64,000 nt of DNA from Actinacidiphila cocklensis (GCF_907177275.1 NZ_CAJSLV010000103.1:206282-270281); one strand, 5' to 3'; counted from the first letter of the stretch, positions 17,166 to 27,146 are shown. The notes: a model not told the origin generated them from the letters alone. Numbers and translations: made by a program.

Positions 17166-18041
17166 ACTGCCGCCCCCCAGATAGCAGCGAACCACGGAAC
17201 CGCGCTCGCCGCGCTCGGCGTCCTCGGCTTCTCCTTCAGCTTCCCCGCCACCGCCTGGTCCCTCGACGGCTTCGGCCCCTGGACGTCCACCGGGCTGCGC
17301 GGCGTCCTCGCGGCACTCCTGGCCCTCGGCTGCCTCGCCGCCCAGCGCGTCCCCGTGCCCGAACGCCGCCACTGGCGCGGCCTGCTCACCGTCGCCGCCG
17401 GGTGCGTCATCGGCTTCCCGCTGCTCACCACCCTCGCGCTGCGGGCGTCCTCGACGGCGCACTCCGCCGTCGTCATCGGCCTGCTGCCGCTGGCGACCGC
17501 CGTGATGTCGGTGGCGCTCACCGGGGAGCGGCCCTCCCGGCTCTTCTGGTTCGGCGCGGTGGCCGGGGCGGTCGCCGTCATCGCCTTCACGCTCCAGCAG
17601 AGCCACGGCGCACCGTCCCTCGCCGACCTCTACCTCTTCGCGGCCCTCCTGATCTGCGCCGCCGGCTACGCCGAAGGGGGCCGGCTCTCCCGGCACATGC
17701 CCGGGTGGCAGGTCATCGCCTGGGCCGTCGTGGCGGCCCTCCCCGTCACCGCCGCGACGGCCCTGGCGGCCTGGCCCGCCGAGCCTTCCCACCCCACCGG
17801 CCGAGCGGTGACCGGCCTCCTCTACATCGCCGGGATCTCGCAGTTCGGCGGCTTCGTCCTCTGGTACCGCGGGATGGCCCTCATCGGCGTCGCCCGCGCC
17901 AGCCAACTCCAGCTGGCCCAGCCCCTCCTGACACTGGTCTGGTCCGCCCTCCTGCTGAGCGAGCACGTCCCGCCGGCGGCGCCGCTCACGGCGGTGGCGG
18001 TGCTCCTGTGCATCGCGGCAACCCAACGCGCCCGCGCCTAG
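17145..18041 (+). CDS. EamA/DMT-family transporter
   Basis: A 298-residue membrane protein with about ten hydrophobic segments in two EamA-type halves (for example LGVLGFSFSFPATAW, GCVIGFPLLTTLALRASS, HSAVVIGLLPLATAVMSV, RASQLQLAQPLLTLVWSALLL). The family exports metabolites or amino acids in exchange for protons in the cytoplasmic membrane. The ATG at 17145 has no ribosome site and is close to a -10-like TACCCT, so translation is probably leaderless. The divergent MocR-type regulator suggests induction by an amino compound, by analogy with GabR/PdxR-type pairs; substrate unknown. Confidence 0.88.
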   Translation: MTAQDSATAAPQIAANHGTALAALGVLGFSFSFPATAWSLDGFGPWTSTGLRGVLAALLALGCLAAQRVPVPERRHWRGLLTVAAGCVIGFPLLTTLALRASSTAHSAVVIGLLPLATAVMSVALTGERPSRLFWFGAVAGAVAVIAFTLQQSHGAPSLADLYLFAALLICAAGYAEGGRLSRHMPGWQVIAWAVVAALPVTAATALAAWPAEPSHPTGRAVTGLLYIAGISQFGGFVLWYRGMALIGVARASQLQLAQPLLTLVWSALLLSEHVPPAAPLTAVAVLLCIAATQRARA

Positions 18042-18248
18042 CCCCTCAGCCACCGCGAAACGGCAGGCCGCCGACGGCGGGGAGGGGACGATCCGGGGGT
18101 GTCCCTGCAGGCGTGCGCACCACTCCCGCTGGGACGTTCGGGAAGGGCCGAGGCGCGCAGGCCGAGGAGATACCCCCGGAGCGGGACCCATCCACAGGCG
18201 GCACCCGCACCCGACCGCCCACCCGCGCGGGTGGGGGGCGGGAAACCC

Positions 18249-20546
18249 TCACAGCGAAAGCCGCTGCACCCCGCCCGCAACCGCCCGCCGCGCAGGCGAC
18301 TCCGTACCGGTCCAGCACGACCCCCGCCGCGCCAGCAACCTCCGCAGCCACAGCTCGACGGCGACCAGCTCGCCCAGCCCGTCGAGCGGCGCCGCAGGCG
18401 CGGTCGCCGCGGAGCGCAGGGCGTCCCGTACGACCCGCGCGTCCACCAGGCCCGCGTCCGCGAGCAGCGGCGCCTCGAACAGCTCGACCAGCGGGTCGAC
18501 CGCCGACCGCACGCCGACCCGGGCGGCGGCCGCCGCGGCGGAGGAGTGCGAGGCGGCGCCCCAGCCGGCCGGCAGCGAGCGCACCCCGGCGCTGGCGAGC
18601 ACGTCCCGCAGGATGTCGGCGCGCGCCCCGGGCCGTACGCGCAGGGCGCCAGGCAGGGCGCGGGCGGCGCGGACGACGGCGTTGTCGAGGTACGGAGCGT
18701 GCAGCCGCTGGCTGGGGACGGCGGCGGCCTGCTCCAGGACGCGGAAGTCGGCGGCGTGCCGGGCGAGCACGGCCCGCGCCCGCCGCTCGCCGGGGCGCTC
18801 GATCGGCCACGGCCGCCGCGCGGCGTCCTGCAGCCGGACCGACACCTCGGCCAGCGCCTCCCCGGTGAGCCACCGGGCGGCGGGTCCCGGCCGGACCCAG
18901 GCCATCGCGGCGAGCGACGCGCCGATCGGACCGTCGGAACCGGAGCCGCCCAGGGAGCCCGAGCCACCCGCACCCCCGCCGGAGGCGTACCGCAGCAGCA
19001 GGGCCGCCGCGTCCTCCACACCCTGTTGATAAGGGGTACGGGCCAGCCGCCGCGCGGCCCGGTAGACGGTGATCGGCACGGTCAAGGGCACGAGCATCGA
19101 AGGCCCGGCCGCGGCGGAGCCGCCCGCGCGGGTCAACGCGGCGACGGGCCGTACGAGATGGCGCCGGCGCCGGTCCATGAGCAGGTCGGCGAGCCGGGCG
19201 GGATGCGCGTCGAGGACCTGCCGGGCGCCGAAGCCGATCAGGTGGTCGGCGCCGCCCGCGGCGAGCCTGCGCCGGTGGCGTTCCGCGACGATCAGCGAGG
19301 GGCCGGGCTCGTCGGTGAGCGGTACGGCCGGGCCGCCGGTCAGGTCGGCGTAGGGCAGGGCCTCTTCGCCGCCCGGTACGACGACGTGCCGCAGCCGCGG
19401 GTCGGCGGCCAGTTCCCCGGCGCGGGCCAACTCGCCGTCCCGCAGCGGGAGTCCCCCGGCGGTGAGGTCGTTGAAGGTGACGGCGAGCAGGCGTTCGCCG
19501 GCCAGCGAGCCGGGGGCGCCCGGGATGGTGCCGGGCATGCCGGGCAGGCCGGCGGCGAGCAGTGCCAGCGTGGCGGAGGCGCTGCCGCCGGACAGGTCGG
19601 CGCCGATCCCTGGCGCGGGTACGAGGCCGCCGAAGTCCTCGCCGTCGGCGGCGAATCCGGTGCCGTCCGGTACGAACCGGGGCTGCGCGAGCCGCGCCCG
19701 CACCGACTCCACCAGCGCGTCCCGTATGGCCGCGATGGCCGCGTCGGCGTCGGCGGAGGTGGCGGGCTGGTGGCCGACGGCGAGCGAGGCGGTCGGCTCG
19801 TAGCCGGTGATCTCGGGGGTGCCCTCGCGCAGGGTCAGAGCGTGGCCCGGCGGGACGCGCCGCACTCCGAGGTACGGCGTCCCGTCGCCGAGCGCCTCCG
19901 GCGCGTCGGGGCAGGCGAGCAGCGCGGCGAGGTGGGTGACGTCGAGCCCGGCCTCGACGAGGTCGGCGAGCGGCAGGGCGGCGGTGGCGTAGGCGGTGCC
20001 GCGCGAGAAGCGGGTGTGGAAGACCGGCCGGGCACCCGCGAGGTCGCCCAGCACGGTGATGCGGCGGCCCAGTTGGAGGACGGCGGTGTAGCTGCCCGGC
20101 CAGGCGGTGACGTGGCGCAGAGCGCCGCCGCGGGCGGCGACCAGGCCGAGCCGCAGCTCGGCGTCGCTGGCCGCGCATCGCCCGAGCACCGCGAGCCGCG
20201 CGATCCCCTGCGTCCCGCCGCCGTAGGCACCGCCGTTGGCCCGCGAGCCGTGCCCGCCGCCGTACGAACCCCCGTTGCCGCCCCCGGAGGAGTCGCCGTA
20301 GGAGGACGAGCCGTACGAGGAAGATCCGTAGGACGACCGGCCGTACGACGAGGAGCCGTACGTGCCGCCCGCGTGCGCCGAGTCCGCGTGGACCACCCGG
20401 ACCTCGTCAGGGCGCCAGTCGCCCACCGCCCACAGCGGATCGGGATCGCCCCACAGCAGTTGGGCGCCGACCGGCAGCAGGGTCCGGGCACCGTCGCCGG
20501 GCACGGGAACCGCGGTGGCACTGCTCCACCCCACCAACCACCGCAT
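18249..20546 (-). CDS. Asparagine-synthetase-like protein with Gly/Ser/Tyr repeat insert
   Basis: A 765-residue protein from the ATG at 20546. The N-terminal region resembles the Ntn half of asparagine synthetases (LTAWPGSYTAVLQ-like core; ITVLGDLAGARPVFH; VRRVPPGHALTLREG), but residue 2 is Arg, so the glutaminase Cys is absent. The synthetase half has the PP-loop ADLSGGSASATLALL and downstream RLHAPYLDNAVV. Residues ~57-112 are an inserted [GS]Y[GS]-rich stretch (repeats of YGSSS, then Gly-rich). Related McjC-type enzymes use ATP to form lactams in lasso peptides, but no precursor or protease gene is adjacent, so an orphan amide-forming role is only inference. Confidence 0.8.
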   Translation of the reverse strand: MRWLVGWSSATAVPVPGDGARTLLPVGAQLLWGDPDPLWAVGDWRPDEVRVVHADSAHAGGTYGSSSYGRSSYGSSSYGSSSYGDSSGGGNGGSYGGGHGSRANGGAYGGGTQGIARLAVLGRCAASDAELRLGLVAARGGALRHVTAWPGSYTAVLQLGRRITVLGDLAGARPVFHTRFSRGTAYATAALPLADLVEAGLDVTHLAALLACPDAPEALGDGTPYLGVRRVPPGHALTLREGTPEITGYEPTASLAVGHQPATSADADAAIAAIRDALVESVRARLAQPRFVPDGTGFAADGEDFGGLVPAPGIGADLSGGSASATLALLAAGLPGMPGTIPGAPGSLAGERLLAVTFNDLTAGGLPLRDGELARAGELAADPRLRHVVVPGGEEALPYADLTGGPAVPLTDEPGPSLIVAERHRRRLAAGGADHLIGFGARQVLDAHPARLADLLMDRRRRHLVRPVAALTRAGGSAAAGPSMLVPLTVPITVYRAARRLARTPYQQGVEDAAALLLRYASGGGAGGSGSLGGSGSDGPIGASLAAMAWVRPGPAARWLTGEALAEVSVRLQDAARRPWPIERPGERRARAVLARHAADFRVLEQAAAVPSQRLHAPYLDNAVVRAARALPGALRVRPGARADILRDVLASAGVRSLPAGWGAASHSSAAAAAARVGVRSAVDPLVELFEAPLLADAGLVDARVVRDALRSAATAPAAPLDGLGELVAVELWLRRLLARRGSCWTGTESPARRAVAGGVQRLSL

Positions 20547-21728
20547 CGTCGCCTCCACAGGCTGTGGACAGCCGATGCGCAGGCTCCGACCCACCGCTTC
20601 CTCGCGCGCGCCTCGCCCCGCCGTGCCACCACGTCTGACGTCCGAAAGACCATGCTGCCACGTGGACGCGCGCAAGGAGGCGCATGAGTGCTCCCTGGTG
20701 CGCCGGTTCGTGCGCCCGACGCCTGCCGGCCAGAGCGAGGCGGACGCCGATCGGTACAAATTTGCGCGAACGCGCAACGGATCAGCGACGGAAAAACGCC
20801 GGCCGGCACCCGCCGGAGGTGCGTATTCGGGGCGTTGCGGACAGCGACGACACCCGGAAGTCGCCGCCCGGCCGAAACGTCGGGTTCGCGCCAAAGTTTT
20901 GCCGCGGCAGCGGCACATGCCGGGGGTGATATGCCGGGTAACCGAGGCCGTTTCCTGCGATCGTTTTCCGCCGCCGATCTTCGTCCGGGACGCCGCCGAT
21001 CACGCTCGCACAGATCGCCGACACGCCCGCGTCGCGACCCGGAGCAACCGCGGACAGCCCGCGCGACTACCGCGCGTGGCCGCCGCGGGGCACGCTCAGT
21101 ACCGCCAACCGCCGTGCGCGGCGGGCGGATCGAGGCCGCAGCACCCGGGAAGGTGGGTGGCCCGCGCACGACACACGGCCCGGGAAGCGACTCAACGCCC
21201 CCCGGGCCGGTCCGCCACCCGCGGGGATTGTGGCAGCGGAACTCGCTGGCCCGCCGCACCCCGCCATAGCCGCCTGACGGAAGCACGGGCCGACCCACGA
21301 CTCACCATGCAACCGCCCGCAGCCGATTCGGCACAGAGCGCACAGGCGGGCGCACGGCCACATATACCGGGAGCACGCGCCGCCTGTCGCGAACAGCCCT
21401 CCGCCGCAGCCGAGTCGGGCACCGCCGGCGGCGAATCACCGGATGCGCACCAGATGGTCGCCCGGAGCACTTTCCACGCCACGGACGCGTTCGGGTAAGG
21501 GGCTGGATTCGCGCCATCCGACACCAGACCCTTAACGGTCGGGAGGCGGCGAACTACGCTGGGTGCATCCGGTTCGCACCCGTACGTGCGGCTCGGACAT
21601 CCGGCACAGGAACCGCGCTCGCCGCCAACAGGCCCCCGCGGTGGCTGAATCGGACTCAAGGGGAGGGACACCCCCACGACAGACCAGGCCCGCCGGCCTG
21701 CCCCAGCGGCATCACGAGGTGAACCGCA
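20547..21728. other. 1.18-kb intergenic region with a 16-bp palindrome
   Basis: No ORF has convincing codon usage on either strand. It holds the perfect palindrome TTGCGCG-aa-CGCGCAA at 20762-20777, flanked by A/T-rich patches (acaaattt; gaaaaacg). GAGGTG precedes the GTG start of the next gene at 21729. It probably carries the promoters for the divergent asparagine-synthetase-like and regulator genes. Confidence 0.5.
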
Positions 21729-23144
21729 GTGAACAGAGAACACCGCGGGCCGAACGAGAAACTCGGCACCCTTCTCGGTCTGGCCGGCATCAGCAACGCC
21801 GGACTCGCCCGCCGGGTCAACGACCTGGGCGCGCAACGCGGTCTGACGCTGCGTTATGACAAGACGTCGGTCGCCCGATGGGTCGCCAAGGGCATGGTGC
21901 CGCAGGGCGCCGCGCCGCACCTGATCGCGGCCGCGATCGGCAGCAAGCTCGGCCGCCCGGTGCCGCTGCACGAGATAGGGCTCGCCGACGCCGATCCGGC
22001 GCCGGAGGTGGGCCTCGCCTTCCCGCGCGACGTCGGCGAGGCGGTGAAATCGGCCACCGATCTGTGGCGGCTGGACCTCGCGGGCCGCCGCGGACCCGGA
22101 GGCGCCGGAATCTGGCAGAGTTTGGCCGGATCCTTCGCAGTGAGCGCTTACGTGACCCCCGCGTCGCGCTGGCTGATCACTCCGGCGGACGCCACGGTCG
22201 CCAGGGACGCACCCGCGCCCGGCATGGCGCACGTCGGGCACACCGATGTCTCCAAGCTCCGCGAGGCCGCGGAGGACGCCCGCCGCTGGGACTCCAAGTA
22301 CGGCGGCGGCGACTGGCGTTCCGGCATGGTGCCGGAGTGCCTGCGGGTCGAGGCGGCGCCGCTGCTGCTCGGCTCGTACAGCGACGACGTCGGCCGCGCG
22401 CTCTTCGGCGCCACGGCCGAACTGACCCGGCTGGCCGGGTGGATGGCCTTCGACACCGGCCAGCAGGAGGCCGCACAGCGCTACTACATCCAGGCGCTGC
22501 GGCTGGCCCGCGCCGCCGCGGACGTGCCGCTCGGCGGGTACGTCCTCGCGTCGATGTCGCTGCAGGCCACCTACCGCAACTTCGCCGACGAGGGCGTCGA
22601 CCTCGCACAGGCCGCCCTGGAGCGCAACCGGGGCCTGGCGACCGCCCGCACGATGAGCTTCTTCCACCTCGTCGAGGCCCGCGCCCACGCCAAGGCCGGC
22701 GAGGCGGCGGCCTGCGGGGCCTCGCTCGCCGCGGCCGAGGCGCTGCTGGAACGGGCCAGGGAGGGCGACACGGACCCGAGCTGGCTCGGCTTCTACTCCT
22801 ACGACCGGCTCGCCGCCGACGCCGCCGAGTGCTACCGCGACCTGCGCATACCGCGGCAGGTGCAACGATTCACCGAACAGGCGTTGGCACGGCCGACGGA
22901 GGAGTTCGTGCGGTCGCACGGGCTGCGGCTGGTCGTGTCGGCCGTCGCCGAGCTGGAGTCGGGCAATCTCGACGCCGCGTGCGCCGCGGGCGTGAAGGCC
23001 GTCGAGGTCGCCGGCCGCATCTCCTCGGCCCGCACCACGGAGTACGTCCGCGATCTGCTGCACAGGCTGGAGCCGTACGCGCACGAGCCGCGCGTGCTCG
23101 ACCTCCGCGAACGGGCTCGCCCTCTCCTGGCCTCCCCCGCATAA
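21729..23144 (+). CDS. HTH/TPR transcriptional regulator
   Basis: A 471-residue paralogue of the protein at 886-2271. The N-terminal HTH-like part reads NAGLARRVNDLG, then RYDKTSVARWVAKG. Long helical repeats follow (for example YYIQALRLARAAADVPLGGY), compatible with TPRs. Streptomycete proteins of this layout act as pleiotropic developmental regulators; NsdA-type assignment is by resemblance only. The GTG start is preceded by GAGGTG. Its stop codon lies within a repeated segment: TAAGGGTGCGC(C/T)CTTCCCCC occurs twice across 23142-23181. No enzyme motif is present. Confidence 0.85.
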   Translation: MNREHRGPNEKLGTLLGLAGISNAGLARRVNDLGAQRGLTLRYDKTSVARWVAKGMVPQGAAPHLIAAAIGSKLGRPVPLHEIGLADADPAPEVGLAFPRDVGEAVKSATDLWRLDLAGRRGPGGAGIWQSLAGSFAVSAYVTPASRWLITPADATVARDAPAPGMAHVGHTDVSKLREAAEDARRWDSKYGGGDWRSGMVPECLRVEAAPLLLGSYSDDVGRALFGATAELTRLAGWMAFDTGQQEAAQRYYIQALRLARAAADVPLGGYVLASMSLQATYRNFADEGVDLAQAALERNRGLATARTMSFFHLVEARAHAKAGEAAACGASLAAAEALLERAREGDTDPSWLGFYSYDRLAADAAECYRDLRIPRQVQRFTEQALARPTEEFVRSHGLRLVVSAVAELESGNLDAACAAGVKAVEVAGRISSARTTEYVRDLLHRLEPYAHEPRVLDLRERARPLLASPA

Positions 23145-23186
23145 GGGTGCGCCCTTCCCCCGCGTAAGGGTGCGCTCTTCCCCCGG
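23142..23186. repeat. Two 23-bp direct repeats spanning a stop codon
   Basis: TAAGGGTGCGCCCTTCCCCC and its near copy with one C-to-T change lie head to tail, 23 bp apart. The first TAA is the stop of the regulator gene. The preceding codons (CCTCCCCCGCA) look like a further partial copy. Confidence 0.6.
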
Positions 23187-23267
23187 CCACGGGGGTGTGC
23201 GGCTCCCCTTGCGCAGGGGCGCTTTCCCGCGGGCCGCGGCGGCTCGGGCGGTGCCCCGCAGCGGGTG

Positions 23268-23308
23268 CTTTCAGGGGCGCCTGGGGTCCCCCCACGCGCC
23301 CCTGAAAG
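23268..23308. terminator. Strong hairpin between regulator and lhgO
   Basis: CTTTCAGGGGCGC (23268-23280) pairs perfectly with GCGCCCCTGAAAG (23296-23308) around a 15-nt loop. There is no T-run, as is usual for actinobacterial terminators. Confidence 0.6.
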
Positions 23309-23432
23309 GGGCCGGCGGTCCGTCGCAGCACGACGGCAAGTGGGTTGCTCTATGGCGCCGCCGTACGCAGACTCACCCCCGCCGGAGGCGCACCGCGTAA
23401 GTTGATCACGAGCACCCGGGAGGAGGTCCGCC

Positions 23433-24680
23433 ATGCCCGCGGCCAGGACCGAGCACACCGTGAACGACCGAACCGTGTACGACGTCGTCATCGTCGGCGC
23501 CGGAATCGTCGGGCTCTCGACCGCCTACGCCCTGGTGCGGGCGGCGCCCGCGTTACGTGTCGCGGTGGTCGAGAAGGAGGCGGGACCCGGACGGCATCAG
23601 ACCGGGCGGAACAGCGGGGTGATCCACAGCGGTATCTACTACCGCCCGGGCTCGCTCAAGGCCCGCTACGCGCTGGCCGGTTGCGCCGAGACGCCGGAGT
23701 TCTGCGCCGACCACAACATCCCGTACGAGGTCACCGGCAAGCTCATCGTGGCCACCGAGCAGGCGGAACTGCCCCGGCTGCACGCGCTCGTCCAGCGCGG
23801 GCGGGAACACGGCATCCCGGTCAAGGAGTTGGGGCCGATCCAGATCGCCGAGCACGAGCCCGCGGTCGCCGGGCTCGCGGCGATCCACGTCGGCTCCACC
23901 GGCATCTGCGACTTCCGCGCGGTCGCCGCCGCCCTGGCCGGACTCGCGGCGGACGCGGGCTGCTCGATCCGCTACGGCGTGCGGGTCACCGCGATCGGGC
24001 GGGCCGCGGACGGCACGGTCACCGTCACCGCGGAAGGCGGCACCGCCCGGCCCGCCCTGCGCGCCAAGGTGCTGGTCAATTGCGCGGGTCTGCACAGCGA
24101 CCGCATCGCACGGCTCGCGGGCGACGACCCCGGGCTGCGTATCGTGCCCTTCCGCGGCGAGTTCTACGAGCTGGTGCCGGGCCGCCGCGGGCTGGTGCGC
24201 GGCCTGGTCTACCCCGTCCCCGACCCCGACTTCCCCTTCCTCGGCGTCCACCTCACCCGCGACGTCCACGGCGGTGTCCACCTCGGCCCGAACGCGGTGC
24301 CCGCGCTGGCCAGGGAGGGGTACGGCCGCTGGACCGTGCGCCCGCGCGACCTGGCGGGCACCGCCGCGTACCCCGGGACCTGGCGGATCGCCCGCAGGCA
24401 CTGGCGGCAGGAGGCAGGCGAGGTGCTGCGGTCGGTGTCGAAGCGGGCCTTCACCGCGAACGCCAGGCGCCTGCTGCCGGCGCTGCGGCCCGCGGACCTG
24501 CGCCCGGCCCCCGCGGGCGTCCGCGCCCAGGCCGTGCTGCCCGACGGCACCCTCGTGGACGACTTCCGCTTCGCCGGCTCGCCCCCGTTCGTGCACGTGC
24601 TGAACGCGCCCTCCCCCGCCGCGACCGCCGCCCTGCCGATCGGCCGCGAGGTGGCCGGGCGGGTGCTGGCGGCGCTGTGA
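23433..24680 (+). CDS. lhgO: L-2-hydroxyglutarate oxidase
   Basis: A 415-residue FAD-dependent DAO-family enzyme. The Rossmann motif GAGIVGLS is at 22-29. The family-typical GRHQTGRNSGVIHSGIYY follows near 52, and the C-terminal FAD-contact region lies around FVHVLNAPSPAATAALPIG. It oxidises L-2-hydroxyglutarate to 2-oxoglutarate, a metabolite-repair step, passing electrons to the quinone pool. The ATG has a clear GGAGG ribosome site. Residue 41 is encoded by TTA (23553-23555), so expression may depend on the bldA tRNA. trmB follows in the same direction after a 77-bp gap. Confidence 0.9.
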   Translation: MPAARTEHTVNDRTVYDVVIVGAGIVGLSTAYALVRAAPALRVAVVEKEAGPGRHQTGRNSGVIHSGIYYRPGSLKARYALAGCAETPEFCADHNIPYEVTGKLIVATEQAELPRLHALVQRGREHGIPVKELGPIQIAEHEPAVAGLAAIHVGSTGICDFRAVAAALAGLAADAGCSIRYGVRVTAIGRAADGTVTVTAEGGTARPALRAKVLVNCAGLHSDRIARLAGDDPGLRIVPFRGEFYELVPGRRGLVRGLVYPVPDPDFPFLGVHLTRDVHGGVHLGPNAVPALAREGYGRWTVRPRDLAGTAAYPGTWRIARRHWRQEAGEVLRSVSKRAFTANARRLLPALRPADLRPAPAGVRAQAVLPDGTLVDDFRFAGSPPFVHVLNAPSPAATAALPIGREVAGRVLAAL

Positions 24681-24757
24681 CCTGCGGCGGGCCACCGGCG
24701 TCCGCCGGCAGGACCAGCCCCGTAGGACCGGAGCCTTCCCGTAGAATCGGACGCACT

Positions 24758-25528
24758 GTGTCCATCTCACCCCTCACCCCCACCGCCCACGCCCCCGCCG
24801 TGCCCGGCGCCCGCTTCCCCGACGGGCCGGCCGCCGACCCGGCCGGTTCGCGCGGCGAGCACCGCATCCGCTCCTTCCACGCCCGGCGCGGCCGTGTCAC
24901 GCAGGCGCAGGCGGCCGCGATCGACCGGCACTGGGAGACGTGGGGCGTCGAGCTGGACGGCAGCCCGCTGGATCTGGCCGCGCTCTACGGTTCCGCGCGG
25001 ATGCCGGTCGTGCTGGAGATCGGCTTCGGGATGGGCGACGCGACCGCCGCGATGGCCGCCGCCGACCCGGCGACCGGCATCCTGGCCGTCGACGTCCACA
25101 CCCCGGGCCAGGGCAACCTGCTGGCGCTCGCGGACCGCGCGGGCCTGACCAACGTACGGGTGGCCAACGGCGACGCCATCGTGCTGCTGCGCGACATGCT
25201 GCCGCCCGCGTCGCTGTCCGGGCTGCGGGTGTACTTCCCCGATCCCTGGCCCAAGGCCAAGCACCACAAGCGCCGGCTGATCCAGCCGTCCTTCCTGGCC
25301 CTGGTCGCACCGCTGCTGCGGCCCGGCGCCGTCGTGCACTGCGCGACGGACTGGGAGCCGTACGCCGAGCAGATGCTCGACGTGCTGAGCGCCACCCCGG
25401 AGCTGGCCAACGCCCACCCGGCGGCGGGTTTCGCGCCGCGGCCCGATTTCCGGCCGATGACGAAGTTCGAGCGCCAAGGCCTCGCCAAGGGGCACGTGGT
25501 AAGGGACCTGCTCTTCACCCGGGTCTGA
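24758..25528 (+). CDS. trmB: tRNA (guanine-N7-)-methyltransferase
   Basis: A 256-residue SAM-dependent methyltransferase. The SAM-binding motif is VLEIGFGMGDATAAM (about residues 86-100), followed by the catalytic/substrate stretch YFPDPWPKAKHHKRRL, and TKFERQG near the C-terminus, all typical of TrmB, which forms m7G46 in tRNA. The first ~45 residues are a Pro/Ala-rich extension. GTG 24758 lies ten nt after a TAGAAT -10-like box, so the mRNA leader is very short. It is downstream of lhgO and upstream of prsW. Confidence 0.93.
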   Translation: MSISPLTPTAHAPAVPGARFPDGPAADPAGSRGEHRIRSFHARRGRVTQAQAAAIDRHWETWGVELDGSPLDLAALYGSARMPVVLEIGFGMGDATAAMAAADPATGILAVDVHTPGQGNLLALADRAGLTNVRVANGDAIVLLRDMLPPASLSGLRVYFPDPWPKAKHHKRRLIQPSFLALVAPLLRPGAVVHCATDWEPYAEQMLDVLSATPELANAHPAAGFAPRPDFRPMTKFERQGLAKGHVVRDLLFTRV

Positions 25529-25634
25529 GGGGGCACGCGCGCACCCGCGCACGCCCCCGGCGTGGGCGGCAGCACACGTATCCACCTCCCCCATACCCTC
25601 GCGGAGCAGGGCAGTCGCCCCGTACTGTCGACAG

Positions 25635-27017
25635 GTGGCCACGTACTCGTACTCGTCCTCACCCGAGCCCGGCTCCCCGCCCGAGGGTCGCCGGTCCGAC
25701 GAGCAGATGTACGTACCGGTGGCCCCCGCCTCCTGGCACTACGCCCCGCGGCGGCCGTTCTGGGAGAGCCGGGCGGTGCGCACCGGTGCGCTGTTCACCG
25801 CGCTCGCGGTGTGCGGAGTCGTCATCCTGGCACTGGTGCGCAAGCACATAGGCACCGAGCCGTTCCTGGTCGGGCTCGCGCTCGCGGTGCTGCCGGTGCC
25901 GCTGCTCGTGTGGGCCTTCCTGTGGCTGGACCGGGTCGCCCCCAGCCCCTGGCAGAATGTCGTGTTCGCCTTCTCCTGGGGGGCGTGCGCCGCCACCCTC
26001 GTCGCGCTCTTCGCCAACGAGTACGGCGCCAAGCTGCTGGCCACGACGCTGTCCGCGAGCCAGACCCAGTCCGACCGGTGGGGTGCGACCTTCGTGGCGC
26101 CGCTGGTCGAGGAGACCGCCAAGGGCACCGCGATCCTGCTGCTCTTCCTCTACCGCCGCCGGCACATCGAGTCGCTGCTCGACGGCATCGTGCTCAGCGG
26201 CCTGGTCGCCACCGGCTTCGCCTTCACCGAGAACATCCTCTACCTCGGGTCGGCCTTCGGCGAGGACAAGGCGGTGGGCGCCGGCGTCCTGGACTCCACC
26301 ACCGCGGCGACGTTCTTCGTCCGGGTGCTGATGACGCCGTTCGCGCACCCGCTGTTCACCTCGATGACCGGGCTGGGCTTCGCCATCGCGGCCACCACCC
26401 GCCCGGGGCGCCCCTGGCGGTGGATCGCGCCGGTCGGCGGCTGGCTGCTCGCGATGGTGCTGCACGGCTCGTGGAACGGCTCCTCGCAGCTGTCCCCCGT
26501 CGGCTTCCTCACCGTCTACGTCGCCGTGATGATCCCGGTCTTCGGCCTGGTCGTCTGGCTCGCCTTCTGGGCGCGGGCCGGCGAACTGCGCACCATCCGC
26601 ACCCACCTGGCCGCCTACGCCGCCGCCGGCTGGCTCCACCCGCGCGAGCCCGTCGCGCTCGGCTCGATGCAGACCAGGGCCGACGCCCGCGACACCGCCC
26701 GCCGTTACCACGGCGACGCCGGCGCCCGCGCGGTGCGCGACTACACCGGCTACGCCACCCACCTCGCCTTCCTGCGGTCCGCCGCGACCCGCGGCCTGGC
26801 ACCGCCGGACTTCGCGGCGCGCGAGTCGGAACTGCTCCACCACCTCTGGCGGGACCGCGCGTTGGCCCAGCCCGCCCTCCTCCAGTCCGCCCCCCTCCCC
26901 TGGCCCCCGCCCGTCCCCGGCCCGCGCCCGTACCCCTACTGGTCCCAGTACGCCCCCGCCCCCTACGCTCCCGCGCCGGCCCCCTCGTACGGGCCACCCG
27001 GCCCGAAGCACCTCTAG
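25635..27017 (+). CDS. PrsW-family intramembrane metalloprotease
   Basis: A 460-residue membrane protein with about eight transmembrane segments between residues 48 and 325. The PrsW catalytic motifs are present: EETAK (159-163), FTENILY (about 198-204), a His in FAHPLF, and HGSWN near 276. The last ~60 residues are Pro/Tyr-rich (PYPYWSQYAPAPY) and cytoplasmic or disordered. PrsW proteins cleave membrane substrates such as anti-sigma factors; the substrate here is unknown. The GTG start has no good ribosome site but follows a TACTGT box by about 6 nt, compatible with a leaderless transcript. Confidence 0.9.
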   Translation: MATYSYSSSPEPGSPPEGRRSDEQMYVPVAPASWHYAPRRPFWESRAVRTGALFTALAVCGVVILALVRKHIGTEPFLVGLALAVLPVPLLVWAFLWLDRVAPSPWQNVVFAFSWGACAATLVALFANEYGAKLLATTLSASQTQSDRWGATFVAPLVEETAKGTAILLLFLYRRRHIESLLDGIVLSGLVATGFAFTENILYLGSAFGEDKAVGAGVLDSTTAATFFVRVLMTPFAHPLFTSMTGLGFAIAATTRPGRPWRWIAPVGGWLLAMVLHGSWNGSSQLSPVGFLTVYVAVMIPVFGLVVWLAFWARAGELRTIRTHLAAYAAAGWLHPREPVALGSMQTRADARDTARRYHGDAGARAVRDYTGYATHLAFLRSAATRGLAPPDFAARESELLHHLWRDRALAQPALLQSAPLPWPPPVPGPRPYPYWSQYAPAPYAPAPAPSYGPPGPKHL

Positions 27018-27146
27018 GGTCTGTGCCGCCTGCCGCCTGCGCCGCCCCGGCGCGGGGTTTTCCGTACCGCTCGCCTGGGCGCCCCGCGGGTGTCGGTGAC
27101 TGCTGCTACATATGAGGCTGGACCTTTGCAGTACAGGGGGGCTTCG

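Noticed and set aside
18249..23144. Lasso-peptide or lanthipeptide cluster around the asparagine-synthetase-like gene
   Set aside because: No precursor, leader peptidase, RRE or transporter gene is adjacent.
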